Position numbers and translations under genes: made by a program | Source: Hippasteria phrygiana | Taxonomy: Eukaryota; Echinodermata; Asteroidea; Valvatida; Goniasteridae | NCBI GenBank assembly: GCA_037893225.1 | Contig: JAZGUH010000726.1 | Location: 1-64,000 of the forward strand | Length of the DNA stretch: 64,000 nucleotides | Direction: 5' to 3' | Notes under the pieces: generated by a model | Told to the model about the DNA's origin: nothing | Seen by the model: the letters and a program-made list of their open reading frames with translations, nothing else | Database searches by the model: none | Shown here: positions 54,130-64,000 of the stretch, one piece after another | Numbering within the stretch: position 1 is the first letter of the stretch | How the letters are laid out: each line of letters opens with the position of its first letter

Positions 54130-54359
54130 CAGCGTCGTAGCCAGGGCTCTCTCCATTGGGGGTGAGTTGGGCGGGGGGGGGGGGGGGGGGCTGGATGTTA
54201 CAGTTGGGGAGGGGGGGGGGGCGCTCACAGTGTTCTTCCTAATAATACTATTTTTTTCCGTTTACAAAATTTACAGGGGGGCGACTGTGGGCGGCAATGA
54301 TTTCTTTTATGGGGGGTGTGCGACCCCCCACCCCCCCCCCCCCCCCGGCTACGCCGCTG
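54130..54359. mobile_element. hAT-type MITE, second CAGYGNCGTAGCC copy
   Basis: Left CAGCGTCGTAGCCAGGG, right CCGGCTACGCCGCTG, with G-rich and C-rich runs inside as in 46438-46647. Flanking 8-mers differ (GGACACTC and CACAAAAC), so the duplication has decayed or the ends were rearranged. Confidence 0.75.
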
Positions 54360-55142
54360 CACAAAACAGCATACAACATACTGCATGGACACACATACGG
54401 CTGACGCTACGGACCGTCTCGGGAATACGTCTTCAGAAAAGAACTGCAGAAAGTCTGAGTGCAAAATGCAAAAGGATTATTTTGTTTTCAAAATTCAATT
54501 TTCAATTGTTACTTTAAAAGCTAAAAAGAGAAAATTTAGATTTAAATTTGCAATTATCAATTTAAAGATGAATAAGGGTTGATTTTGTTCAACTTGTGTT
54601 CTCTCTCTAGTATTGAAAACGAATTACATGTATAATGAATTATTTTACTCAAGTACAGAGAAATTACAATAAATCAATTCTATATGGAAAATTACGTCCC
54701 TTTAGTCGTCCATTCGAGTACTAATAAGTGGCCCGAATTAGCCTTTTCAAAAATAAAGTGTGCCCAGGGGTATAATCTTTAAGATTTTCAAAGAAAATTG
54801 GGAAAAATTGGGAAAATGTGAGCTCTATTTTCTTTTTAGTGAAAGGTACTGCATTTTCAGAAAATCGAAAAAAATCTTTATGAAACCAAGTAATAAAATA
54901 ATATCTCATTTTACACAGTTATTTTATGAAAAATGAAATGGTAACATAATTTGTTCGTGTACCAAAGTGTGCTAACTGGTCTCTGTTGGAAAAACGTAAC
55001 CTAAAAAACTGAGTTTTATAGAAGATTTACAGAAAAGTGTTTCTAGAATCTGCTGAGTTTATGCAGCTCCTCCATGCGTTCTGGTTTTTTAATTCGCGAC
55101 TAAGTTCGCACGCGCACGTGCCCTTGCTTGCTGATACAAAAT
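54360..55142. other. Unassigned AT-rich spacer
   Basis: No recognised gene or repeat. Confidence 0.3.
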
Positions 55143-55374
55143 TCACGTGAATATTTGCGACCGTAGGCGGGACGTGAATTTGTTGACGCGAATATTGACG
55201 TGAATATTTGTGGCCCGAGAGCGGGACGTGAAATTTTTGACGCGAATATTGACGTGAATATTTGCGAGGGGGGTGCGGGACGTGACATTTTTGACGTGAA
55301 TTTTGACGTGAATATTCACGATTTGGGGCAAGTCGTGAAATTTTGTCGTGAATATTGACGTCAATATTCACGAT
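55143..55374. repeat. ~63-bp minisatellite (GACGTGAATATT)
   Basis: About 3.7 copies of a unit with GACGTGAATATTTGCG, GCGGGACGTGAAATTTTTGA and CGCGAATATT; the last unit is inverted-like (TCGTGAATATTGACGTCAAT). The minus-strand 151-residue open frame (YSRQ/HVP repeats) is the repeat translated. Confidence 0.85.
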
Positions 55375-56393
55375 TTCCGATGTCCCTCCAGGGCCACCAT
55401 ACACAAGGGTATAATTTGTTTTTTGTCCTTTTCGTTTTGAGATCAATGACGCTCTTTGTTGATGCTCAACCATGTCAACCATTCTGAGAACCCATGAACT
55501 GCACGTAGTTTGCGGCCTTTTTGCACGATTTTACAATCAAGCTAATCAATCTAGTACCAAAGAGCCTATGCTGTGAATGCGACGAAGAAGTGAAGTTTAA
55601 GTATTGCCATCAGACTACTACGTGCCCAGAATACATCGCTCACAAGGAGCCTAATTTGCAAGCATGTTCAAAAATCTTGCACATTTAAATGATCCCATAC
55701 AGTACCATGTTTGTGACGTCAAAACGATAACCAGGAACATGTTTACGCAGGCGCGAGAAAACGCAAAACCAGAAACTGTCATTGACCGATCTTGTAAACA
55801 AACATACCGGATGGCGGATGGAGGAGCGAGTAGTTGTGCAAGCGTTTGAGTATCTGGTGACTGACGTCGAATTAAGAGGAATGGTTGAAAAGAAAAATGT
55901 TTGGGACGAATAAACAAAATATCGTCTGCTTACGTTTCAGTATCTTCCGCCATTTTGAACCTGTAAACCGGCTCCAACCTTCGGTTCTCGTTTGGTCGAA
56001 ACAATGACGTCACGCAACCATGTCCGAAGACGCCAAACCGCCCAATCAATGATCGACCAAAGCGGAAACATGTTTCTGGTCACAGTCGCGAAAACACGCT
56101 GGGTGAGAGAGCAGCTGTGGTGTCGGTGAGGGCGCTGCTCGACACCATTTATTTACGTATTCAAGGCTTCAGAATCAGATCGGCAATGGGGCTGGGGGAT
56201 CGGATCGGAATAGCTAGCTGGAGCCGAAGCCGAAGCCCAAGCCGAAGCCAGAGTTTGGAAAAGGGCCCATACATCATCAGTGTCCGGCGGCCATCTTGCT
56301 TCACCCCAACGCGATTAAACGCGGGCCGTCGTCGCGTCATTCATCTTTTAATACGTACACACGCGGGTACGCAGAATTAACCAGAAGCGAAAA
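55375..56393. other. Spacer upstream of THAP exon
   Basis: No clear exon. A short GAAGCC hexamer patch at 56221-56255 resembles the hexamer MITEs. CpG increases toward 56,300. Confidence 0.35.
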
Positions 56394-56470
56394 ATGCCGT
56401 CGTGTGCAGCGTTAGGATGTACGAGTCGTGATGAGCCCCAACAAAGAGGACAAGGAGTAACGTTTCATAG
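56394..56470 (+). CDS. THAP-domain first exon, isolated
   Basis: MPSCAALGCTSR, then GQGVTFHR and a donor GTAGGT at 56471: the C-X4-C start and FHR end of a THAP zinc-binding domain, with an exon-intron border exactly where THAP genes usually have one. No second exon (W...CSxHF...AVPTIF) is found in the next 2 kb, where a 965-bp repeat element lies 68 bp downstream. Could be the first exon of a host THAP gene whose next exon is beyond repeats, or a relic of a THAP transposon. Confidence 0.6.
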
Positions 56471-56538
56471 GTAGGTAGAACTAGGAACAACTCGACATTA
56501 GCGTTTGATCTGGTACAGACTAGGCAAGTCTTGGGGGC

Positions 56539-57503
56539 TCGGACAACTCGACCGTTGGCCGACTCGACTCAAGACAACTCGACCGTTCAGACAACTCGAC
56601 CGTTCAGACAACTCGACCGTTTTTTTGTCAAATGGGAAGACAAGTCGTCCGTTAAGACAAGTCGTCCGTTGAGACAACTCGTCCGTTGAGACAAGTCCAC
56701 TCGTAGATAGGGGATTTGCTTGTGGAAGGAACGGCACAGGGTGACTTTTGATGGGCAGGACAGCGCTGTCGTTTTGGACGGGGCTTGGGTACACAGGGGG
56801 CCGGGATGGACGCAGGCATGACAGGGGGCCGGGTAACGTGAATTGTCGTGCCGGTCTATATTTTGTGGCACGGGGCTGGGATTGGATATATATGCGGGGC
56901 CGGGAAGTTTTCTTTTTGCGGGGTGACATGGTTGATGGGCCGGACAGCGCTGTCGTTTTGGACGGGTCTGGGGTATACGGGCCCGGGATGAGGGATTAGA
57001 ATAACACTTTGATAACAAACTACATTTTGTAATCCACTAGCCTCTACACTGGCCATCATCAACTGAGATGTTTAAGAATACCGGCCTATTACCGCATCGG
57101 TGCGGCGATAAATACCGGTGCGGCTGCCCGCCCGCGGCCGTGCACCGTGCATGCCGCGTCGCTCTCGCAGGCCTTGCACGCGCTGGGTCCCGGCGTCGCG
57201 CTCGCCGTGCATGCCGTGTCACCGTACACCGACCGGGTCCCCGCGCACGGTAATACCACACATTTCGAACCATTCTGGGCCACGCGCACACGCAAATACC
57301 CAAACATTGACGGGCAACCTGTGTTGAAAATACCACGCGCTCCGCTAGCTACATCATGTACAACGCATCGCACGGTCGAGTTGTCTCAACGGACGACTTG
57401 GTAAACGGTCGAGTTGTCTGAACGGTCGAGTTGTCTGAACGGTCGAGTTGTCTCAACGGTCGAGTTGTCTCGAGTCGAGTCGGCCAACGGTCGAGTTGTC
57501 CGA
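56539..57503. mobile_element. Element with TIRs of 17-bp tandem repeats
   Basis: Left end TCGGACAACTCGACCGTTGG, right end its complement. Both TIRs continue as tandem ACAACTCGACCGTTCAG units (56542-56700 and 57376-57503), so about 110-150 bp of each end pair. Inside, a ~190-bp duplicated block (GACAGCGCTGTCGTTTTGGA at 56759 and 56943) and a GC-rich segment (57060-57300). No coding. No convincing duplication at the flanks. Confidence 0.75.
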
Positions 57504-57804
57504 CATCCGGCCCCGGCCCCGGCCCCAAAAGTACAACATGTACGTGTGCGGAGTCTTGACCAGCATTATAGCATGACAAGCGCTGAGTGACTATAGTATA
57601 GTATAGTCAGTCGTGTTACAACTTCCCAACTCAACTCTACCACCGTCAACAACTGTCAATGACCTTCAACAACTGTCAAGTACAATGTACACGCTTTACT
57701 TTCACTGTAGGCCTACATCATGGGGAATTCCTCCATGCCAAGGATGTCGTCCCACTTTTACAATCACTTCGCCCATTTTCCACTTCGCCCTAGGCTAAAC
57801 TTCT
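57504..57804. other. Unassigned spacer
   Basis: CTCAACTC/CTGTCAATGACC words; nothing recognised. Confidence 0.3.
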
Positions 57805-57908
57805 CCCAATCGATCGTTACTTCACCCAATCGATCGTTACTTCACCCAATCGATCGTTACTTCACCCAATCGATCGTTACTTCACCCAATCGATCGTTAC
57901 TTCACCCA
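57805..57908. repeat. 20-bp perfect tandem repeat
   Basis: CCCAATCGATCGTTACTTCA repeated five times without change, plus a partial sixth. The core AATCGATCGTT is near-palindromic. Confidence 0.97.
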
Positions 57909-58358
57909 TGTCTTTACTCTAAATTTAACAACAGATTTTTACAGGGTACATGTAGGCCCATCTGCTGGTCTTTAAAAGTCTGAAATTGAATTTCCTAAGG
58001 CCTTGAAAAGCATTAAAAAGTATTAAAATAAATTGAGTTCTCCAAGGTTTTAAAAAAATGGACAAAAGCGAGTAATGTTTTTTGTTATCAGCTTGTAAAT
58101 CACACAGTGATGTGTATAAAAATCTAGTTCTATTGGCGTGCATAGCAAATTTTTCTGGAAAGCTGATCTCATGTGGCAGACACCGCACATTGTATTTACT
58201 GAGCATTCCGATGCCGGGATCCAAAATCAACCCATACATGAAGTGTCGGTCTGCTTATTTTTGGTCTTAAATTTTGTTTAGGGCAGCATTAAAAGGGTCT
58301 TAAAAGTCTTTAATTTGACTTTCTGGAACACCTATGCATGTACCATGTTATAACTTAA
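57909..58358. other. Unassigned spacer
   Basis: AT-rich with AAGGCCTTGAAAAG words near 57990; nothing recognised. Confidence 0.3.
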
Positions 58359-59481
58359 AGGAACCATGCTTCTCAAATTTGCCGGATAGCATTTTATTTC
58401 ATAAATACATTCATTTATATGTATTAAATGTGAATTAAAAGCCAAACTGGTTCAAGTGAAGTTTTAGTGTGATTATTTGCCGCCCAAAAATTGCCCCCCC
58501 CTTTTTGGAATTTGTTGAGACTCAAATTGAGGGCGCTGTTCGTGACGTAGATCGAGGCACCGAAATTCATGAATGGACTCGATAGTCTGGATCCGTTAAT
58601 GACGCCTGGGTGCGAGACGAGCATCAAAGCATGTCCGCGTGGGTACGCGAACCCGTACGGTATACGTATACGGCAGAGCACGTGTATACTATGTAGGGCC
58701 TACACGTACGTATACGTACACCAAGCTGTACACCCTTGTACTGTACGTGTACAAAATGTATGTACACACTAGGTCTAGTCTACACGTGCAATTTCGTACA
58801 TTGTAAGTTGCAACAACTATACATCGAACTTACCCTGATTTTCTCCCTTTTAGCGACAGCTCCTCGGGGAATGGGCCGTTTAACTGCTTTCGCCTGTACC
58901 TTACCCACATCTGGGAACTTTGTTGGGATGGCAGTGGACTTGAGCATATTTTTAATGGCCATCCCATCCCAAAGGAGTTGAAAATACCAGTATCGAAACA
59001 CGACTGCTCAAAATGGTCGCTACATAACGCTGAGAAGCTGCTGGGACCGGACCACTTCGCTCTTGTCACCTTCACTTTCGCCGTCCAAATTCTCCGATAT
59101 TTCGCATCAGTTGGAAATAAATGAAGGCTTACTCCATCCTTCGTTGTTTTGCTGCATCCAGCAGCCACACACCTTGTCGGCATGGCCGAAAAACGCTATA
59201 TTTTGCTTAGATTTTGGACGAAGAATGTACACTCAATTTACGCGTGATGAATGGTGCTGGCTCGAGCAGAATATGTAATGTTCCTCGATCTACGTCACTC
59301 ACTGATGTTAATGAGGGTCCCACTCAGGGGGCGGAGTAGCTTGGACAAACATTTTCAAAAAATGTTTTTTCATATTTAATCTGGGAAATAATTCACTCTG
59401 GTAACAAAATATCATTGTCAAGATAATACTTTATTGTTTTAAGCAGGAATAATGCAATGTAAATCCTATATCATGGTTCCT
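58359..59481. mobile_element. Kolobok-like TTAA transposon with THAP exon
   Basis: Ends AGGAACCATG and CATGGTTCCT, directly flanked by TTAA (58355-58358 and 59482-59485). A second inverted word, GTGACGTAGATCGAGG, lies at 58542-58557 and inverted at 59283-59298. Encodes a THAP exon on the minus strand. THAP plus TTAA duplication is the Kolobok combination; piggyBac also uses TTAA but lacks THAP. At 1.1 kb it is a deleted copy without the catalytic domain. Confidence 0.78.
58834..59183 (-). pseudogene. THAP-domain exon of the Kolobok-like element
   Basis: Starts MPTRCVAAGC (C-X4-C), then LHLFPTDAKYRRIWTAKV (conserved Phe-Pro and Trp), LCSDHF (Cys-His) and FD, a complete THAP zinc fold over residues 1-75. 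The AVPTIF equivalent (STAIPTKFP) lies one frame away, so one base is lost or gained near 58975. A GTAAGT donor at 58833 ends the exon. THAP domains bind DNA; here it would recognise transposon ends. ATG at 59183 puts Cys at residue 5, as usual. No further exon found. Confidence 0.8.
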
Positions 59482-60285
59482 TTAAGAAAAATTACAAGCC
59501 CCTGCCCCTTCCCTTTTGTTCATGCAATAATAATAGCACTGATTATAACATAAGCTGGTAAATTAAATTGACCGATTTGATATACATGTAGATCCCAAAA
59601 CATAAAATGTCTATTGTGAATTTTTAACCTACATGTAAATCTGACTATAATGTGCGTTTGTCTGTCTCCCTCCACTTAATTAACGTTGAATTTGGCTAAA
59701 GCATCAATGTTTACCTTAAAATTCATTTAATACATTTTTAAGCTCGAAAATTGGTGTGGTGGGTTGGTGGTTGGGTGGGTCAAACCATACAGCATTGTAC
59801 AGCAAGGAAACCTTGCTATATGGTCAAACAAAATTGGGGAACAAATAGAAATTTATGAAAATTTGAAAGTAGCATTATTCATGCATTTCAATTTCACTGT
59901 TTCTCAGGAGTGTTATTCCTACGGCCCCTTTATACAAAATAAACTTTGACTCTTTATCTAAATTTCCAAATGATCAGAAAACACAAATGTACTCATAACA
60001 TTAGGCGTATAAAAAACCTAAGCAAAATCAATTGAATTTTTAGCGAATGTTCACTTAGTTTCATTTAGGAAAAAATGTTGCATCCCACTCCCAGTGTCAC
60101 CTTTCTTTCATCCTACAATGTAAATGTATCTCAATAACGGTCAGCCTGTCTTTCCTTAGTTTTGTAAATCATATTTTTTTTTAATGACACTAGGCCTATC
60201 TGTAAAAACAAAATAGGGAGTAATAAAAACAAATGGCGTACAGATACATATGTCTAGCAACTAGTATGTTACAACGGGTGCGGCA
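59482..60285. other. Unassigned AT-rich spacer
   Basis: No recognised gene or repeat. Confidence 0.3.
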
Positions 60286-60345
60286 TGGGAGAAGCGGCGT
60301 TTGGGCGAAGCGGCGTTTGGGCGAAGCAATGTTTGGGCAAAGTGG
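60286..60345. repeat. 16-bp minisatellite (GGCGAAGCGGCGTTTG)
   Basis: Four decaying units; CTTCGCCC words at 57768-57790 are the complementary vocabulary. Confidence 0.75.
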
Positions 60346-60688
60346 ACCGACAACCGTGTAGGCACTTGTAAATCTATACATTGAACTGTCAACGGTCATC
60401 ATTAGAAGCTTTGCAGGCCTTAACTTTGTTTATTTTATTTTGAGAATAAACTTGCTTTTAAAGTTTAAAACGTTGGGCCAGCTAATTTTTGTATAAATTT
60501 GTATATTTCAGGTCAATTCAGTCAGTAAGCAGTTTGCAGCAGTGGAATTCATTTTAAGTTTATTTTATTTTAACTACAATTTGAAGCAGCGATCGAGTGA
60601 TGTGCAGAATAGTATACAAAATACAATGTAGCAGGGCCGGATTATTAAAGTGTTACATAGGCCCTAGCCATGCTAGGGCCAAACCATA
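60346..60688. other. Unassigned AT-rich spacer
   Basis: Nothing recognised; GCCCTAGCCATGCTAGGGC hairpin at 60661-60679. Confidence 0.35.
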
Positions 60689-61134
60689 GAGCTATATTAA
60701 ATTACTAGAGCGATCTTAGAAGCGGAGATACTTTAAATCGTTCCTGCGCACAGACATTTTGAATTCATGTGCCTGTTTGTAGAACATTCATAATGAAATT
60801 AGATGGAGTGAATTTTAAAAGTGTACTCTAAATGCAATGCAGCTAAAGTACAACATACGCAAACGACTTAAGCGTCATGAAAGTTTTAAAACATCACGGC
60901 AAAAATGATCTGCGGCGCGGTAGGCGCACGCGTTTGCGTTGTTTGTGCAGAGTAAAATAAAACGCTCATTGGGTTTCGGCGTATCGGCTTCGACATGTTC
61001 GATAACGGAACTAAATTAAATTTCGAGTTTTCCATAGGTTTGTACACAAACATGAATGCGCCCAACAGGCATCACTTGTTGTATGTATATAGATTCAGCG
61101 CTCTAGTAATTTAATATACATGTACATGTAGCTC
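60689..61134. mobile_element. TIR element with TA borders, 446 bp
   Basis: Left GAGCTATATTAAATTACTAG AGCG and right CGCTCTAGTAATTTAATATA...TAGCTC are inverted copies; the right arm has an extra CATGTACATG. TA dinucleotides flank both ends, as in Tc1/mariner-type MITEs. Interior GC-rich patch; no ORF. Confidence 0.65.
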
Positions 61135-61878
61135 TATGGGCCAAACAAACAAATACTTATGTTTCTGATTACAAGGCCTTCCCAAATAGGGTCGGTAGGG
61201 GCAATTTTGTTTAAAATTGGCAATTTTTCTGAGCGCAATCCGCGGGATTGAGCTCAGAGCGGCCCAACGAGATCGTGAATTGGGGCCGGCAAGATCGGGG
61301 CCGGCAAGATCGGGGCCGGCAAGATCGGGGCCGGCAAGATCGGGGCCGGCAAGATCGGGGCCGGCAAGATCGGGGTTTACAAGGCTACAGTCAAGTACTA
61401 CGACATTTATTAAGTTCCAAGGCTTCTTTACGGCATTCCAGAAAGAGGAGCGTTTGTTTCTATTTCGGCATTGTTAATTAGTAACAGCCGATTATCCTTT
61501 AGAATACATGTATGAATACATACATGTATGGCATGGACGATCACACTGTCAAAAAACGATCGTACATGTACTTGTATGCATAGTCACAGTACATGTACAC
61601 AGACATTGTGCATACACGTGTACAATGCATGCAATGCGCATACGCCGCACGTGTTTTAGTCTTTTCTCAAGACGAAATTCGCAACGCGTTAGCTGTACGT
61701 GCAGTGTACACTGAATAATACGGTGGCATTCAGTGCGGTTGCTTGCACTGCACCAAGGCTACACCAGCAATGCAAGTTGTTTCAGGTTTCACTGAGTCTT
61801 TTATCAAGACGGAGTTTGCTACGCTCTGGCTGCGTGTATGTACATTGTACATTGTGAATAAGATGGTGGCATTCAGTG
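61135..61878. other. Spacer with minisatellite and local duplication
   Basis: Holds the 15-bp repeat at 61282-61375. GGTGGCATTCAGTG occurs at 61721 and 61865, part of a ~145-bp decayed tandem duplication that contains the target of the next insertion. Confidence 0.5.
61282..61375. repeat. 15-bp tandem repeat GGGGCCGGCAAGATC
   Basis: Six near-perfect copies. Being a multiple of three it is open in several frames (GPARS repeats), which creates spurious ORFs at 61217-61481. Confidence 0.95.
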
Positions 61879-63818
61879 TAGGCCTGTGCCGGGTATACGG
61901 GTACCCGGATACCCGAATGCTGGCGTCAATATCCGGTTCCATTTTTCCGGTTCGGGTACCCGAAACTTACGGTGAAAAATTCAATGTAAGGTTTCATACC
62001 AAAAATAAATAAATAAAGACAATTCGATCCATTTGAAACTCTGTTCCGACTCGAAAGACCCGAACCGTCTGGCGGTGTTTTGAAAACAATGCGTCAACAA
62101 AAATGCAGTGAATGTAAAGTATCAATAATGTGGTCGGCTAACGCTGTTTGTATCTTATTTATAGCTATCTTGTTGCTTAGTATGGTCTGTCAATGGAATG
62201 AGAACTGCTGTTTACGCTGCGGCCAAACTGTAGCTCCGCGGTATGATAAAAAAAAAGAGCGGGCGGGAGTAATGTTGATCTTGAGAGAGTGAACGTTGCT
62301 CAGATACTGGGGCAGTGGGAGTGGGAAGCGCTCTCCGTATTAGGCCTACAGGTACATGTATACATTAAAACAAAAACAATAAAAGACTTTGCCTTGTCTT
62401 AATAAGGCGGTTACACTACATAAACCCACATATTTTTTCTTGTGCTGGATATTTTTGACAGCGCCGTCCCTTCGACAGAAGATCCGCCCCAGTAAATCGC
62501 TTTGGCCAAGGCTTTACCTTTTTTTTTTCTTTTTTTTTAACTAAGAAGATCTTTGGCCAAACATCTACTTTTATACTGCATTTAATTTCAATTTTTTCTT
62601 AAGTCAATTGACGTGGAATCAAGTCAGATCTATGGCCGGCTTGCTGTACGCACGTGCAGAAAGTAAATCTTTCTTTTTTAGGCCAAAAATTAATTTTCCT
62701 GCTTCCGATTAAATACATTTGAAAAATAGGGTAGGTGGGTCGGAATTTTTTTTTTTTGCCTTTCATTTTGTGTCCTGATTGATTGGGTGAATGTGCGAAT
62801 TTCAGTCTGAACTATTTCCATTTACGCTACGAAAGCTATACAAAAAATGGCCACAAAAGTGATAAAAACTTGCCTAAATTAATGTCAAAAATATATAATT
62901 CTTTAAAATAATGGAGAATTTAGGTGGTGCATACACACCACACTATGCACATACAACGCCAGCAAAGACGGGAAACTGGCCAACACTGTCCGTTTGTCGT
63001 GCGGTAAGCGTGCGTGATGCACTGTGTGGCGGGCGACGAACCTCGTGTTGCAGCAGGAAATGTCAGGGAAACACGCTGCGCTATCACTTCAAGTACTGTA
63101 AGCGGTACAACCTCGAAAATATATTTATGAACGCGGAAAATACATGCATGTACACAGACAAGAGAGATCAAGTTCTGTGAATTAATTTAACTTGCAGACC
63201 TCTTCTTTCTCCATCGATGTTTATTTGGCATGTTTATGATGTCAGATCTGACCTGGAACTGCAGTGCACTCTGCAGTGTTATGCTAAATGTTGGTCGGCC
63301 ATAATGCATAGACTGGTTGCCGCATTTCCATCATGCCTTCTTTGGCACTTTTAGTGGGCGGCGCGGCGGGAACCAGTACAGCATTGCTGCATTGAGCATA
63401 CACACGTGTTTTCATCACGGTGATAGGAAATCACGCACCGAAGGCAACTTGTAATCGCGAAGGGAACTTGTAAAAACAACGGAGGTTTCTTCAAAAAAAA
63501 TAACGAATGTAAGTAGGCAAACAATTTACAAGCGTTTTTGACGTAAATATGTTGTTGAGAGGCATTTTGTGCAGACGGAAAATACAACAGGATTATTTGT
63601 TTTATTGATTATTTTTTATTGATTTTTTTACTTGCCGATAAAATGTTAAGGGTCGCTGCTGTAAAATTAGGGTAGATCGGGTATTACCGGAAGCACACAA
63701 GGACAGTACATTAGACAGTGTTTTTTTTCTGAACGGTCCACTTTCGGGTACCCGAGAACCGAACCAGCGTGGGGTTCGGGTACCCGGATCCAAAATTACC
63801 CATGGACGCACAGCCCTA
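61879..63818. mobile_element. hAT-like element, 1,940 bp, TSD ATTCAGTG
   Basis: Left TAGGCCTGTGCCGGG and right CGCACAGCCCTA are imperfect TIRs; GGGTACCCGGAT palindromic blocks lie just inside both ends. Perfect 8-bp ATTCAGTG at 61871-61878 and 63819-63826. Interior open frames (62080-62292, Cys-containing; 62911-63180, Cys/Arg-rich) are not recognised as hAT transposase or BED finger. Probably non-autonomous. Confidence 0.82.
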
Positions 63819-63826
63819 ATTCAGTG

Positions 63827-64000
63827 CGGTTGTTTCACTTGACAAAGAGTAGACTTCTATACATGTACGTTAGTAAATTTCAGCACGTAAAACCCGATAT
63901 GAATGATTCACATGATCATGATGATTCACGTTGGGGTCGTTGGTTGACTTTTGACGGCCAAACAAAACGAAATTGCGGGAAAAAATCCCTGACACCGTTC
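63827..64000. other. Right edge of window
   Basis: No recognised feature. Confidence 0.3.

Noticed and set aside
55027..55482. 151-residue minus-strand ORF with YSRQ repeats
   Set aside because: Translation of a ~63-bp minisatellite; overlapping frames are equally open.
61217..61481. GPARS-repeat ORFs
   Set aside because: Produced by a 15-bp tandem repeat that leaves several frames open.

Overview
This is eukaryotic, intron-bearing DNA that is almost wholly made of transposable elements. It has GT-AG introns, TATA-box promoters, THAP-domain exons, LINEs, an LTR retrotransposon and several DNA-transposon superfamilies, with no bacterial operon structure and no complete conserved host gene that I can recognise. 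The mix (Harbinger with a MADF partner, P-superfamily and Kolobok THAP elements, Gypsy, CR1/L2-like LINEs, many poly-G/poly-C hAT MITEs, TACATGTA- and TAGGCCTA-rich spacers) suggests a marine invertebrate, perhaps an echinoderm, hemichordate or cephalochordate; the species is inference only. LAYOUT. 1-7,000: non-coding repeats: a hairpin inverted repeat, a ~124-bp satellite, a 287-bp sequence present as two inverted copies 3.7 kb apart, and a duplicated segment with six perfect TGACGTCA palindromes. 7,046-13,517 (-): a CR1/L2-like LINE split by a 1,447-bp solo LTR with TSD AGTT. 13.5-19.4 kb: nested DNA-transposon debris, including a 1.7-kb insert whose empty site survives at 46.78 kb, a hAT MITE with an 8-bp TSD, and a RecQ-like helicase fragment between inverted repeats. 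19,769-33,125 (+): a Gypsy LTR retrotransposon (LTRs ~99% identical, TSD GTAT) with gag, pol and an extra ORF for a two-finger C2H2 protein behind a splice-acceptor-like site. A 4,880-bp Harbinger transposon (20,199-25,078) sits inside the last bases of its 5' LTR and carries a transposase (+) and a MADF/Myb-like partner gene (-), facing each other. 33,756-38,790 (+): a second copy of the same LINE, inverted relative to the first. 39,060-44,898: a P-superfamily element (8-bp TSD GTGGTACC, long TIRs, broken THAP transposase). 44.9-58 kb: MITEs, a Cys-rich ORF, a Rex1/L2-like LINE fragment interrupted by a hAT MITE made of GAGACC hexamers (TSD TTGGAACT), minisatellites, and an isolated THAP exon. 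58,359-59,481: a TTAA-flanked, Kolobok-like element with a THAP exon. 60.6-63.8 kb: two further TIR elements, one with TSD ATTCAGTG. HOW IT FITS TOGETHER. Target-site duplications allow an insertion order: LINE then solo LTR; Gypsy then Harbinger; LINE then hAT MITE. Nearly all coding regions have one or a few stops or frameshifts. The most intact are the Gypsy gag and third ORF and the two Harbinger genes. The most distinctive item is the Gypsy element with the extra C2H2 zinc-finger ORF in the place where env-like genes usually lie.
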